From JANRIC01 sp033765345 (GTDB taxonomy: Bacteria > Bacteroidota > Bacteroidia > Cytophagales > Microscillaceae): a stretch of 24,256 nucleotides of DNA. The stretch spans positions 1-24,256 of the forward strand of contig JANRIC010000144.1 of the NCBI GenBank assembly GCA_033765345.1, written 5' to 3'. Of the stretch, positions 15,442 to 23,634 are shown piece by piece. Position numbers and translations under genes: made by a program. Position 1 is the stretch's first letter. Every line of letters starts with the position of its first letter. The notes under the pieces are model-generated. The model saw only the letters and a program-made list of their open reading frames with translations, was not told where the DNA came from and searched no databases.

Positions 15442-15945
15442 CTAAATAAAACCTTCTTTTTCTGAAATAAATCTATGGTATTTGGGGAAATATTGGGATA
15501 TGATTTCAGGGCGGAGTAATAGTTTTTCTTTGAAGATATTTCCCGTCCAAATCTCATAATGATAAGCCCAGCGGCAATTTCTGCGCAAATTCTCAAACAT
15601 CTCACTCACTTTGGAGCTTACTCCGGTTTTACAGATCAGCAGATAGCCATCTGCTCTGTATTCGTGGATGAGGGTAGGTATGTTCAAATCGTTGAGTTCT
15701 CGTTTGGAGACTGATCTTTCATAAAATTTGCACTGTACTACCCAGACCCTTTTATACGAAACTATAGAATCGTTGTTGATAAAACTGACCAGAATATCCC
15801 TTCCTCCATCATTGCCTTCTCCTGAGGCTTCCACCTTCACGTCTACGATATTTGTGTCTTTTAATTCTTGAATTTTTCTAAAATAGCTTTCCACCAAATC
15901 TTCAAACTCTCTCCAGTTTTGGATTTCAGAAAAATCTAATTTCAT
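15442..15945 (-). CDS. Mrr-like PD-(D/E)XK endonuclease
   Basis: A 167-residue single-domain protein with the restriction endonuclease fold typical of Mrr. Helix FEDLVESYFRKI (14-25) precedes the active site: EASGEGNDGGRDI (D50) and VVQCKFY (Q71, K73), i.e. the D...QxK variant of the motif, followed by the helix KRELNDL. The C-terminal part is aromatic and basic (RRNCRWAYHYEIW, YFPKYHRF). Mrr-type proteins cut DNA, often modified or foreign DNA; there is no separate DNA-binding or methylase domain here. It is the first gene of a two-gene operon with the TIR-like gene, directly behind a consensus promoter. The pairing suggests a defence role, which is inference. Confidence 0.82.
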   Translation of the reverse strand: MKLDFSEIQNWREFEDLVESYFRKIQELKDTNIVDVKVEASGEGNDGGRDILVSFINNDSIVSYKRVWVVQCKFYERSVSKRELNDLNIPTLIHEYRADGYLLICKTGVSSKVSEMFENLRRNCRWAYHYEIWTGNIFKEKLLLRPEIISQYFPKYHRFISEKEGFI

Positions 15946-15984
15946 ACAAGTTGGCTGTTAAAGGAAATAAGCGGTTAATTTTCA

Positions 15985-16016
15985 CAAATATAACTTTTTT
16001 CAGCTTGATTTCCAAA
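15985..16016 (-). promoter_or_regulatory. Consensus Bacteroidota promoter of the Mrr-TIR operon
   Basis: On the minus strand TTTG (16016-16013) is followed after 20 nt by TATATTTG (15992-15985), a full match to TAnnTTTG. The predicted transcript would have a leader of about 33 nt before the nuclease ATG at 15945. The element lies in the 82-bp gap after the dacB gene, so the pair has its own promoter. Confidence 0.7.
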
Positions 16017-16027
16017 AAAGCTTTATT

Positions 16028-17560
16028 TTAAATCCCTACCATTTCCAGCATCAAATCGCTTAGTTTTTTTTTGATTTCTGGGTATTGGCAGGTATAGTTA
16101 TTTACTATCACAGAAAAACACATAAAAGTTCCTGATTGGGTCTTAAAATAACCCACATAACCCAAGACCCGGCTCATGGCACCGCTTTTTGCCCGGAGAT
16201 TATTTTGCATAGCCGTTCCTCCCCCCACGCTGTACATCGTACCCGAAACGCCCGCCACAGGCAAAGAGCTGTAAAAATCTTGAAAATAGTTTTCCTGTGT
16301 GATCAGGTGCATCATTTGGCTGAGTTGGTTGGCGGTAATGCCGTTGGCGCGGGCGAGTCCGCTACCGTCTTTGAGGAAAAGCCCTTCGGTATTCAGGCCT
16401 TTTTTCTCCCAATATTCCACGACGGCTTCCAGCCCTGCTTGGGTACTTGCTTCACCCTTTTGCTGCGTGCCTATGGCTTTGAGTAGGGCTTCTGCATAGA
16501 GATTGACGCTAAATCGGTTGGTGTAATCTATGATCGTTTTGAGCGAAGGAGATTTTTGTCGGGTCAAAGTTTGGCGTTCGGAGGCATATCTTTCTCCAGC
16601 AAGTTTGAGCAGGCGAGTACTGGTACTTTTGGCTATCACCTGAATGCCAGCCTGATCTAATTTAGCCCTAAGCGATTGAGCCAAGTAAAGCCCCGGATCG
16701 GGAATAGAACCTTTGATAGAAAATACCCCCCCTAGCGGGATCGTTCCGGTGACATAACGCAGCGATTCATAAGGCGCACCTGAGATTAGGGCTTGGTCGC
16801 CACTGCCTGCTTCGGCGGTTTTGACGGTATTGATGAATTGGATGTGAGGAATATTGGGTTCGGTACGAACGATACTAGTCGGGTCTCCAATTTTTTTACC
16901 GGGTTGGATAAAAAGTCTGTAGGTATTGTCCAATACATTCAAGGCACCGGCGGGGGCACCAAAATAATTGCCCATATCTCCCCAAATCCACTCGGCAGGG
17001 GTCAGATCGGTAGCATAAGCCTCTTCATCAGCGACGATGTTGCCTTCTATCTGTTGGATGCCCTTGTTTTTGATGACTGTCACCCATTGATTCAGGAGCG
17101 TAGGCAGGTTATCAGTTTTAAGAATTTGGGAAGCTAAAGTCGGGTCACCGCCTCCCCGGATAAAGATATCCCCTTTGAGAATGCCTTTCTCGATATTCCC
17201 GGAGTATTCCAGAGTAGTTTCAAAGGTGTATTCTGTCCCTAAAATGCCTAAGGCCGTTGCTGTGGTCACAGCTTTGATGCAAGAAGCTACGATGAGGCTT
17301 TGCTGGGGCTGGTGCTCGAGGACGAGTGCGCCAGTTTGGGCATTTTTGAGGGAAAAACCCAGCGTACCGTGTCGGAGGATGGGGTCTTTGACCAGTTGAT
17401 CGAGTGCTTCTTCCAGTTTTTTCAAATCATAATTCGTTTGATTGATGCCACTAAGTGGATTCTGAGCTTTTTGAGGGGGATGAGAGGGATTGGAGGTACA
17501 GGAAAAGCTTATTAAAGCCACCCAAACCAATTCTTTGAATACTTTGAAATTGTAAATCAT
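16028..17560 (-). CDS. dacB: D-Ala-D-Ala carboxypeptidase/endopeptidase (PBP4, peptidase S13)
   Basis: A class C low-molecular-weight penicillin-binding protein that trims or opens peptidoglycan cross-links in the periplasm. In the 518-residue numbering from the upstream TTG, the active-site motifs are SCIK (S101, K104) before AVTTATAL, SVN (359-361) before LYAEALL, DGSG (406-409) and KSG (466-468). The large insert between SxxK and SxN is typical of S13. A hydrophobic N-terminus ending in ISFSC gives a lipobox, so it is probably a lipoprotein. I place the start at the ATG at 17560 (510 aa). The TTG at 17584 would overlap the -7 promoter element and so would not be transcribed. The SxxK motif has Cys-Ile between Ser and Lys where Val-Thr is common. 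Confidence 0.9.
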   Translation of the reverse strand: MIYNFKVFKELVWVALISFSCTSNPSHPPQKAQNPLSGINQTNYDLKKLEEALDQLVKDPILRHGTLGFSLKNAQTGALVLEHQPQQSLIVASCIKAVTTATALGILGTEYTFETTLEYSGNIEKGILKGDIFIRGGGDPTLASQILKTDNLPTLLNQWVTVIKNKGIQQIEGNIVADEEAYATDLTPAEWIWGDMGNYFGAPAGALNVLDNTYRLFIQPGKKIGDPTSIVRTEPNIPHIQFINTVKTAEAGSGDQALISGAPYESLRYVTGTIPLGGVFSIKGSIPDPGLYLAQSLRAKLDQAGIQVIAKSTSTRLLKLAGERYASERQTLTRQKSPSLKTIIDYTNRFSVNLYAEALLKAIGTQQKGEASTQAGLEAVVEYWEKKGLNTEGLFLKDGSGLARANGITANQLSQMMHLITQENYFQDFYSSLPVAGVSGTMYSVGGGTAMQNNLRAKSGAMSRVLGYVGYFKTQSGTFMCFSVIVNNYTCQYPEIKKKLSDLMLEMVGI

Positions 17561-17581
17561 GGTTAAAAACTTTGTTCTAAT

Positions 17582-17589
17582 CAAAGTTA
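17582..17589 (-). promoter_or_regulatory. Candidate -7 promoter element of dacB
   Basis: TAACTTTG on the minus strand fully matches TAnnTTTG. No good TTTG lies 19-21 bp upstream. Transcription from here would give a leader of about 15 nt before the ATG at 17560. Confidence 0.4.
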
Positions 17590-17678
17590 TCGGAATTTTC
17601 TAAAAAGCATTCGAAAAATGAAGATTTGTTAGAAAAAATCAAATCTTTAGCCAATTCTTTTGCTGAGTGTGCAGCTAG

Positions 17679-17832
17679 TTTTTGTTAAGAATATGTGCAA
17701 ATATTGAGTAAGAAAGTAAAAAAACAATTATAATGAGTGAGTAAGTAATTTTTGTTAATAATATTAACATATTTTTAGTAAGTAGATGATTGTGATGAGT
17801 AAATCAATGATTTTTGTTTGAAAGTAAAAGGG
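17679..17832. repeat. Degenerate tandem repeat in a 344-bp intergenic region
   Basis: The gap 17585-17928 holds no gene. Within it TTTTTGTT followed by an AT-rich GAGTAA- or AGTAAG-containing stretch recurs from 17679, 17749 and 17811 (spacings about 70 and 62 bp), the third copy being partial. The copies are diverged. The rest of the gap shows nothing I can name. Confidence 0.4.
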
Positions 17833-17928
17833 CGTAATTATCCATATAGGCACTGACAGTAATGGGTAATCACAAGAGTCTTAGTGTTGGATTGAAAATA
17901 CTGATAATGGCAAAACTTTATAGGGATA

Positions 17929-18741
17929 TTACCTTCTTTTGATCATTTTTCTAACCCTTGTAAAAATATAGCCTACGGTAAGTCCTACATAAGTTCCTCG
18001 GCTGCGATAGTGCCCAAAAGTTTCATCGGCAGCACCTGGAAAAAAATAATAATCATTAAAGATATATTGCCTTGGAGAGATGTTCGCCCTTAATTGAAAA
18101 TCTAACATATCAAAATAAGGCAGTACCCAGCTTACGCCAATACCGAGATTAAAGTTTACCCTGAAGGCATTATCAAATTCATTATAGGCTCTAAATATAG
18201 GGGTAAGGTTTGAATTTTCATCTATGGCTGTAACACCTACAGTTAAAATTTCTTCCAATATATATCGCAGCGATATTCCGGAGCGTATATTCAGGTACAC
18301 ATTCTCCCTGATTGGTTTTCTGTATACGCCTTGTAATGGCGCATGAATGTATAATACGTATTCAGTACCATATTCTATAAAATTATCTTCAAACACTCTA
18401 CCTGCCTCAATCTCAAAAAGATATTTCCAGGGCAATGCACCTCCTCCAAGTCCATATTCAATAGCCCAGGCATTGTTGATTTGTTTGGTATGTATCCATG
18501 TGAAATTAAATCCAAAACCCAGCCTGCTTTCTAGCTCAGTAGTCCCATATTCTCTTTCTGTATTACCTCCACTTAAATATACCCCTGCCTCAAAGCGATT
18601 ATGACTTTTGGCAAAAAACAACTCTCTAGAACTTTGATCTTTATTTTGACCAAATATCATGGTAGTTGAGGCATATATGATCGGGTAATAGATTAAGAAA
18701 AATTGTAAGCATAAGGCAAGTAAACTTTGCATAATGATCAT
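17929..18741 (-). CDS. Outer-membrane beta-barrel protein
   Basis: I place the start at the ATG at 18741 (270 aa; MIIMQSLLALCLQFFLIYY), or three codons later at 18732, because both give a hydrophobic signal sequence. The longer open frame to 18879 would run into the preceding gene and has a non-signal N-terminus. The mature part alternates strands such as FEAGVYLSGG, LGFGFNFTWIHTK, WAIEYGLGGGALPWKY, VYLNIRSGISLRYIL, FRVNFNLGIGVSWVLPY and YVGLTVGYIFTRV, a beta-barrel pattern of the outer membrane. Function is unknown. It lies 76 bp downstream of the lipoprotein gene on the same strand with a hairpin in between, so the two may be a functional pair at the cell surface. Confidence 0.7.
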   Translation of the reverse strand: MIIMQSLLALCLQFFLIYYPIIYASTTMIFGQNKDQSSRELFFAKSHNRFEAGVYLSGGNTEREYGTTELESRLGFGFNFTWIHTKQINNAWAIEYGLGGGALPWKYLFEIEAGRVFEDNFIEYGTEYVLYIHAPLQGVYRKPIRENVYLNIRSGISLRYILEEILTVGVTAIDENSNLTPIFRAYNEFDNAFRVNFNLGIGVSWVLPYFDMLDFQLRANISPRQYIFNDYYFFPGAADETFGHYRSRGTYVGLTVGYIFTRVRKMIKRR

Positions 18742-18767
18742 CTTTTGAGATTTATATTTTTTAGTAA

Positions 18768-18791
18768 AGAGACGCTGCACACAGCGTCTCT
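18768..18791 (-). terminator. Strong hairpin between the lipoprotein and beta-barrel genes
   Basis: AGAGACGCTG (18768-18777) and CAGCGTCTCT (18782-18791) form a perfect 10-bp stem with a 4-nt loop, 27 bp past the stop of the lipoprotein gene. The following bases are only moderately T-rich on either strand (TTTACT on minus, TTATTTT on plus), so it could be a terminator or an mRNA-stability hairpin. Confidence 0.55.
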
Positions 18792-18817
18792 TATTTTCAG
18801 TATAGATGGATGTGATA

Positions 18818-20004
18818 TTACCAGAATACCCCCCAGAGTTTTTCTTCACCGTTGCAATAATGATACGTATCGATGTCATAAGGATTTTCAGCCTTTATAA
18901 TCATAAGAATAACACTAAAATAATTACCATTGATATTCACCCTTATGCGACTACGCCTCTTCTCCCGACGCCGAGGCGGAATGGTGGTAGGGATGCCACA
19001 ATTCTCATTATACACTTTTCCTGAAATGCTGGCAACAAGCCTGGTTCTCAATTTACCCCATTTGCCATTTGGTTTTTTCTCATAAGAGACTGTCTTGGCC
19101 GCTATTCTGGGTACAAAGAAATAGTTGCGCAGGGAGGCTACTACTTTGTATTCCTTGTTATTGCCATAAGGGAATCTATCTGCATTTCTCTTCCATCCTA
19201 TACAACTTCTGCCTCCGGAGACAGCTAAATACGGCGTAATACCTACTGTGGTAGATTTACCATAAAGAAAACCCGGACTAGCTCCAGGCACTATATTCGT
19301 TTGAAAACCATTAGCATTGAGTCCTGAACCGCCCAATGGAGAAAAATCAGCCCCGGTAAGATAGGCTTTGCTGCGAATAGTTTGCAACAGGCTTGAATTC
19401 GATCCTGATATAGAAATTAGAATAGCAGCAGGAGGACTACCCGGACTTGCATAATATGGCTTTTCCAAATAAATAGAATTTCCTACTTGAATTTCACTTT
19501 TATCATTGACAAGTGTACGTAAGAACTCATCATCAAAACCGGTTTTATTTTCAGGGTCGGTATTAGGATCAAGACTTGTATTATTTAGCCAAGCATTTAT
19601 TTGAGTTTCTATTTTAGCCCTTAGAGAGCTATGTCCAAAAGAAGTCTCAAAATTTTTGAGGGGGCGGTCTTCATCAAAGCTCAATTGATCGGCTTTGGCA
19701 TTGTAATCATTATCATTAAGATGTACCCATTGAGACTCAAATGAGTCGTTCCAAGTTTCGTACTCACTTTCAAGATAATCTAAAGCTTGCTGAATGTGGT
19801 TATTATCCACAAATTTAAGTATCCCATTTACTTTGGTAATAGTCGTATAAGGACTAGGCGCAGATTTTGGAGAACTGATTCTATCTTCATTATTTAAAGA
19901 TTTTAGTTCAGGTTCGGGCTCCGGTTGATGTTGACAACTAAAAGTTAAAAATAAGAAGCAGAAAATTAAAAGAGATGTTTTTGTTTGTTTTTGTTTGTTT
20001 TCAT
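18818..20004 (-). CDS. Lipoprotein whose ATG is out of frame (possible phase variation)
   Basis: The open frame (18818-20077, minus) encodes about 400 residues with a lipoprotein signal: TSLLIFCFLFLTFSC, then QHQPEPEPE. The rest is a soluble, asparagine- and serine-rich protein of no family I know, with a basic patch PPRRREKRRSR and the C-terminus CNGEEKLWGVFW. The frame contains no ATG before its last 35 or so codons. The only upstream start codon in frame, a TTG at 20053, lies inside a perfect -7 promoter box. The well-placed ATG at 20004 opens a 12-codon frame that is off by one from the lipoprotein frame, separated by an A/C-rich tract with two 10-bp repeats. One more 10-bp unit would join them into MKTNKNKQKQTKTSLL. 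So this copy may be switched off, mutated, or mis-sequenced. Confidence 0.6.
19978..20001 (-). repeat. 10-bp short repeat tract behind the ATG
   Basis: On the plus strand the tract reads TTTTTGTTTG twice followed by TTTT and the reverse complement of ATG. Since 10 is not a multiple of 3, gain or loss of a unit shifts the reading frame; gain of one would put the ATG in frame. Confidence 0.85.
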
Positions 20005-20050
20005 AGTAAAAAATCAGATTTGAAGTTGAAAAATAAACTAATAGCCTTAA

Positions 20051-20082
20051 CAAACATAGATATTTTTTCCTAAAATTTCAAA
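20051..20082 (-). promoter_or_regulatory. Consensus Bacteroidota promoter of the lipoprotein gene
   Basis: On the minus strand TTTG (20082-20079), 20 nt, then TATGTTTG (20058-20051), a perfect match to the consensus. The inferred transcript starts near 20044, about 40 nt before the ATG at 20004, which excludes the TTG at 20053 as a start. Confidence 0.7.
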
Positions 20083-20273
20083 GTATCAATCAAAAAAAAC
20101 TAATTTCTGTTTTGTAACGTGTTCAAGGCATCGCTTTGTTTTTAAATAAAGAGAAAGTTTGCAAATTCTATACTGAAGAACGGACTCTCTCTCAGTTCAA
20201 AAACTCGCAGATATTTTAAGCACCTATATTTAACTTTACAACAACAGCAAAATCACATTAAAAAGTTATTTAA

Positions 20274-21077
20274 TCATTTAAAAATCTTCTCCAAAAACTC
20301 CAAAATCTTTTGATTGACGAATTCCGGCTCTTCTACCGTAGAGGTATGCCCTGCACCGGGGATTATGACCAACTCAGCTTGGGGAATTTGGCTTTTGATG
20401 CGCTCGGATTTGGCCGGGACGGTCGCTACATCTTGGTCGCCCACCATAATTAGCACAGGGGCTTTGATATTTTTTAGTTCTTCAAAAACAGGCTTTCGCT
20501 CGATGACACCTTGGACGGCTTTGGTGATTGTTTTTTTGTTGGAAGTCAGTTTTTTTCGCCATTCTTTTCTCAAAGCGGCTCTTGAGGGATCTGTCAGGAA
20601 CTTTTGCCCAAACATAATCTGCATTACTTTGGAGGCCACCGCCCAGGTTCCTAGCCATCGAACCACGGTATTGAGGGTATTGTATCGAGGTACGTTTTCA
20701 GGGGGTTCGGGGTCGGCACTGGTCTCCAGCAAAATCACGGATTTGATCCACTCCGGATATCGGGCAGCCAAGCGCATGGCTATGAATCCACCCATAGAAA
20801 GCCCCACAAAATGACAGGGTTTGCCTACGACTTTCTTGATAAACTCTAGGGCATCTTCGGTGAGTGAATCCATATCGTAGCCGTCGGACGTTACTTCGCT
20901 GCGTCCCTGCCCACGGTGGTCATAGGTAAAGCAGCGATATTGATTTTGGAGTGCTTTTGTCTGCTCTCGGAACATTTCCCCGCTCCACAAAAGTCCGTGC
21001 GAAAAAACGACGGTTTCGGCTGCTGTGCCATATTCGTCATAATGAATATAAGCATTTCTGATTTCTATGGTAGGCAT
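20274..21077 (-). CDS. Alpha/beta hydrolase
   Basis: A 267-residue cytosolic hydrolase with the standard fold order: VVFSHGLLWSGEMF (oxyanion-hole HG, 27-28), YDHRGQGRS (52-60), the nucleophile elbow GLSMGG (Ser94), GDQDVATVP (Asp216) and GAGHTSTVEEP (His244). No signal peptide is present. It resembles 3-oxoadipate enol-lactonase-like and general esterase members, but the substrate cannot be told from sequence. The start ATG gives a normal family N-terminus (PTIEIRNAYIHYDEYG). It is transcribed away from the Gfo/Idh/MocA gene across a 152-bp shared upstream region, which may reflect shared control. The cap segment (about 126-195) is tryptophan- and lysine-rich. Confidence 0.9.
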   Translation of the reverse strand: MPTIEIRNAYIHYDEYGTAAETVVFSHGLLWSGEMFREQTKALQNQYRCFTYDHRGQGRSEVTSDGYDMDSLTEDALEFIKKVVGKPCHFVGLSMGGFIAMRLAARYPEWIKSVILLETSADPEPPENVPRYNTLNTVVRWLGTWAVASKVMQIMFGQKFLTDPSRAALRKEWRKKLTSNKKTITKAVQGVIERKPVFEELKNIKAPVLIMVGDQDVATVPAKSERIKSQIPQAELVIIPGAGHTSTVEEPEFVNQKILEFLEKIFK

Positions 21078-21151
21078 ATTGATCTATTAAATTAAAATGT
21101 GGATAAATGAAAAAGGTATAAAAATTTCATATTTACTTGGTTTGTCCATAA

Positions 21152-21184
21152 TTTGAGGATAATTTGTCATTTAAAATATATTTT
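21152..21184 (+). promoter_or_regulatory. Candidate promoter of the Gfo/Idh/MocA gene
   Basis: TTTG (21152-21155), 21 nt, then TATATTTT (21177-21184), 7 of 8 to TAnnTTTG. The leader would be about 39 nt. ATAATTTG occurs twice nearby (21148-21155 and 21159-21166). Confidence 0.45.
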
Positions 21185-21229
21185 TCCAAGAATTTATTAA
21201 AAAAATCACACATAATCCGATAATTTCTC

Positions 21230-22669
21230 ATGCAAAAGGATCAAAACACCGCTCAATCAAGAAGAAATTTCATCAAACAAGGCGCCGCACTGGCAGGCGG
21301 TCTGATGATTGTACCTAGTCACGTAATCTCAGGATTGGGGCATACCCCTCCCAGTGATATGCTCAATATCGCCGCCGTAGGGGTGGGTGGCATGGGGCGA
21401 AGCAACCTCGATAAGCTAAAAACACAGCATATCGTGGCGCTCTGCGACATAGATTGGGCTTATGCCCAACAGACTTTTGATCTCTATCCCAATGCCAAAA
21501 GATACAAAGACTATCGCAGAATGCTTGAGGAAATGGATAAAGACATCGATGCCGTGGTAGTGGCTACGCCTGATCATACCCATTATGTGATCACGGCCGA
21601 CGCTATGCGCGCCGGAAAGCACGTCTACGTCCAAAAACCGCTCACGCACTCCGTCTATGAATCGCGCATGCTCACCCAACTGGCTCGGGAAACCGGCGTA
21701 GCTACCCAAATGGGCAATCAGGGCAATTCGGGAGATGGCACAAAGCTTATTTGTGAAATGATCTGGAACGGCGAAATCGGCGAAGTGCGTGAAGTCCATA
21801 CCTGGACAAACCGCCCTATTTGGCCTCAAGGCATCGAGAAACCCACTGATACCCCACCTGTACCCGATACCCTGGATTGGGATCTTTTCCTAGGTCCTGC
21901 ACCCTGGCGCGATTATAACCCTGCTTACACTCCCTGGAACTGGCGCGCCTGGTGGGATTTTGGTACAGGGGCTTTGGGCGATATGGGCTGCCATATCATC
22001 GACTCGGCTTTTAAGGCATTGGATTTGGGTTATCCTTCGGCGTTTGAGGCCAGTTCGTCGATGTTTAATATAGATTGTGCCCCTGTGGCTGAAAAGGTAA
22101 CTTACTATTTCCCGGCACGACCCAAAAAATACAAAGTCAATATGCCCCCCGTAAAAATGATCTGGTACGATGGTGGACTGATGCCCGAAAGACCTGAAGG
22201 ACTTACGGACGGTAAGATGCTGGGTGCAGGTGGCGGCGGAACGATGTTTATAGGCTCCAAAGGAATTGCAGTGTGTAATGTTTATGGCAATGATCCTTAT
22301 ATCGTAAGCAAAGAACAAAACCCTGTAGTGCCTGAAAGACTTCGAAAAATTGAGGGCGGTTCAAACGGTCACGAAATGGACTGGGTCAGAGCCTGCAAAG
22401 AAAATAAAGAAAGCCGTGTGGAGGCAAGCTCGCACTTTGGTTATTCCGGACCGCTGAATGAAGTAGTAGTAATGGGCAATCTGGCAGTACGTTTACAACA
22501 GCTTAATCGCAAGTTCGATTGGGATGCCGCCAATATGCAAATCGCAAATATCAGCGATAACGAAGAGCTCACTGTCAGAGTCAAAGGCAGAGAAACCGTG
22601 AAAGTCAATGCCAAAGCAGCCGCTCAGGAATATATCAAGCACAATTATCGAGAAGGATGGAGTTATTGA
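21230..22669 (+). CDS. Gfo/Idh/MocA family oxidoreductase with Tat signal
   Basis: A 479-residue NAD(P)-dependent oxidoreductase. The N-terminus SRRNFIKQGAALAGG (R11-R12) is a Tat signal, so it is exported folded with its cofactor. The Rossmann motif is NIAAVGVGGMG (46-56), followed by ALCDID at the end of strand 2. The family's EKP motif appears as VQKP (K136), and DMGCHIID (251-258) supplies the catalytic-site His. The C-terminal half fits the Bacteroidetes-type C-terminal domain seen in exported sugar-modifying members. Such enzymes oxidise or epimerise sugars and glycosides, and some act with 3-keto-glycoside chemistry. That could connect it to the GMC dehydrogenase elsewhere in the window, but the two are 15 kb apart and the link is speculative. 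Confidence 0.9.
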   Translation: MQKDQNTAQSRRNFIKQGAALAGGLMIVPSHVISGLGHTPPSDMLNIAAVGVGGMGRSNLDKLKTQHIVALCDIDWAYAQQTFDLYPNAKRYKDYRRMLEEMDKDIDAVVVATPDHTHYVITADAMRAGKHVYVQKPLTHSVYESRMLTQLARETGVATQMGNQGNSGDGTKLICEMIWNGEIGEVREVHTWTNRPIWPQGIEKPTDTPPVPDTLDWDLFLGPAPWRDYNPAYTPWNWRAWWDFGTGALGDMGCHIIDSAFKALDLGYPSAFEASSSMFNIDCAPVAEKVTYYFPARPKKYKVNMPPVKMIWYDGGLMPERPEGLTDGKMLGAGGGGTMFIGSKGIAVCNVYGNDPYIVSKEQNPVVPERLRKIEGGSNGHEMDWVRACKENKESRVEASSHFGYSGPLNEVVVMGNLAVRLQQLNRKFDWDAANMQIANISDNEELTVRVKGRETVKVNAKAAAQEYIKHNYREGWSY

Positions 22670-22757
22670 AGTGGGTGTTGGGATTTGGTAAGCAATTATG
22701 AAGTGCCATGCTTTTATCCTATCCCTTCGTTCATTCCATAAAAGGAAAGTCTACGAA

Positions 22758-22985
22758 TTCCAGCCGAAGGCTTGGGACGTTCTCACTACAAAAGCCTAAA
22801 ATAAAATATTCTTTATAAAATAGCTGGATTTTTATATAAAAACCCGAAAGCCTCTGGATACAGAATTCGGGTTTATTTTTTTCTTCTTGAGCAGCCCACA
22901 GCCTTCTGCTTGCGCAGAGTAGATGCAATCTACTGTAATTGACTTCCTTAGAATTATTCTAAGGAAAACTTTGTTTTTTTTAGTC
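22758..22985 (-). repeat. Structured repeat, copy 1 (inverted)
   Basis: Read on the minus strand this 228-bp segment aligns almost end to end with copy 3 (23908-24136). It runs from GACTAAAAA through a CTTAGAA/TTCTAAG hairpin, CAGTAGATTGCATCTACTC, a GCAG-GGCTGCTC stem, AAACCCGAA, and AGGCTTTTGTAGTGAG to CCTTCGGCTGGAA. It fills most of the 362-bp gap after the Gfo/Idh/MocA gene. The remaining bases 22670-22757 and 22986-23031 hold no gene; 22989-23006 forms a small CTCCAG/CTGGGGAG hairpin. Confidence 0.85.
22840..22882 (+). terminator. Terminator hairpin in repeat copy 1
   Basis: AAACCCGAA (22840-22848) pairs with TTCGGGTTT (22866-22874), followed by ATTTTTTTTC. It can end the Gfo/Idh/MocA transcript about 170 bp past its stop. 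The other strand also has a T-rich tail. Confidence 0.6.
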
Positions 22986-23031
22986 ATTCTCCAGAGAACT
23001 GGGGAGTTTTGAATAAATTAGCAAACATATT

Positions 23032-23610
23032 ATGGAAAATACAAAATTAAGGATATTGACTATATGCTTTATAATAGCATTATTACAAACATCTTGTTAC
23101 ACAACAAAAACAACAGAATTTTATTTAAAATTAGATAAAGCTGCGCATAGAGGTATTATTTTTACCCTCGTAATAGAATATAATAATCCAACAGACAAAA
23201 TTTTTGTCTTACCAAAGGAAAATATGTGTTTGGTTCATAACAATGATACTCTGTGGTTCGAGGGCAATTATGATTTTACTCCTGTGATTATTTATCGTAC
23301 CACTGATAAAGTTAAAGAGATAATACAAGAAATTTTTTACAAGAGAGATATACAATATCTTAAAATGTTTGCTAAAAAAGCTAAAATGCTTGTTATTAAC
23401 AAAAATACAAGCTACAACCTAGATAGCTTGAAAAGATTGCATTATTTGAAAGAGTTTAAGTTTCAAGAGTTTGTCTTATTACCAAATATGGAAATACTTA
23501 AAAGTCAAAATTTTGAACTTGTTCCTGGAAATGATCTCTACAAAGGCATAAATATAGAAAAGTTCAGAAAAAGGATAATAACTTCAGAGTCAAGTATTTA
23601 TCAACCCTAA
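23032..23610 (+). CDS. Small hypothetical lipoprotein
   Basis: A 192-residue protein with a lipoprotein signal peptide: positive N-terminus, hydrophobic ICFIIALLQTSC, lipid-modified Cys22, then YTTKTTEF. The mature part has a probable beta-rich domain at 30-90 (GIIFTLVIEYNNPTDKIFVLP, a pattern seen in small immunoglobulin-like envelope domains) and then a lysine-rich helical tail. I recognise no family. Codon use is strikingly AT-rich and lysine-rich compared with its neighbours. It is enclosed by copies of a structured repeat: copy 1 upstream in inverted orientation, copies 2 and 3 downstream. This suggests that it may have arrived as a cassette. Confidence 0.75.
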   Translation: MENTKLRILTICFIIALLQTSCYTTKTTEFYLKLDKAAHRGIIFTLVIEYNNPTDKIFVLPKENMCLVHNNDTLWFEGNYDFTPVIIYRTTDKVKEIIQEIFYKRDIQYLKMFAKKAKMLVINKNTSYNLDSLKRLHYLKEFKFQEFVLLPNMEILKSQNFELVPGNDLYKGINIEKFRKRIITSESSIYQP

Positions 23611-23634
23611 GTTGTTCCACACCACCGTTCGGCG

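Noticed and set aside
18742..18879. N-terminal extension of the beta-barrel gene up to 18879
   Set aside because: It overlaps the upstream lipoprotein gene, crosses the hairpin, and hides the signal sequence that starts at 18741.
20005..20053. TTG start of the lipoprotein gene at 20053
   Set aside because: It lies inside the -7 promoter element, so it would not be in the transcript, and the resulting N-terminus is not a lipoprotein signal.
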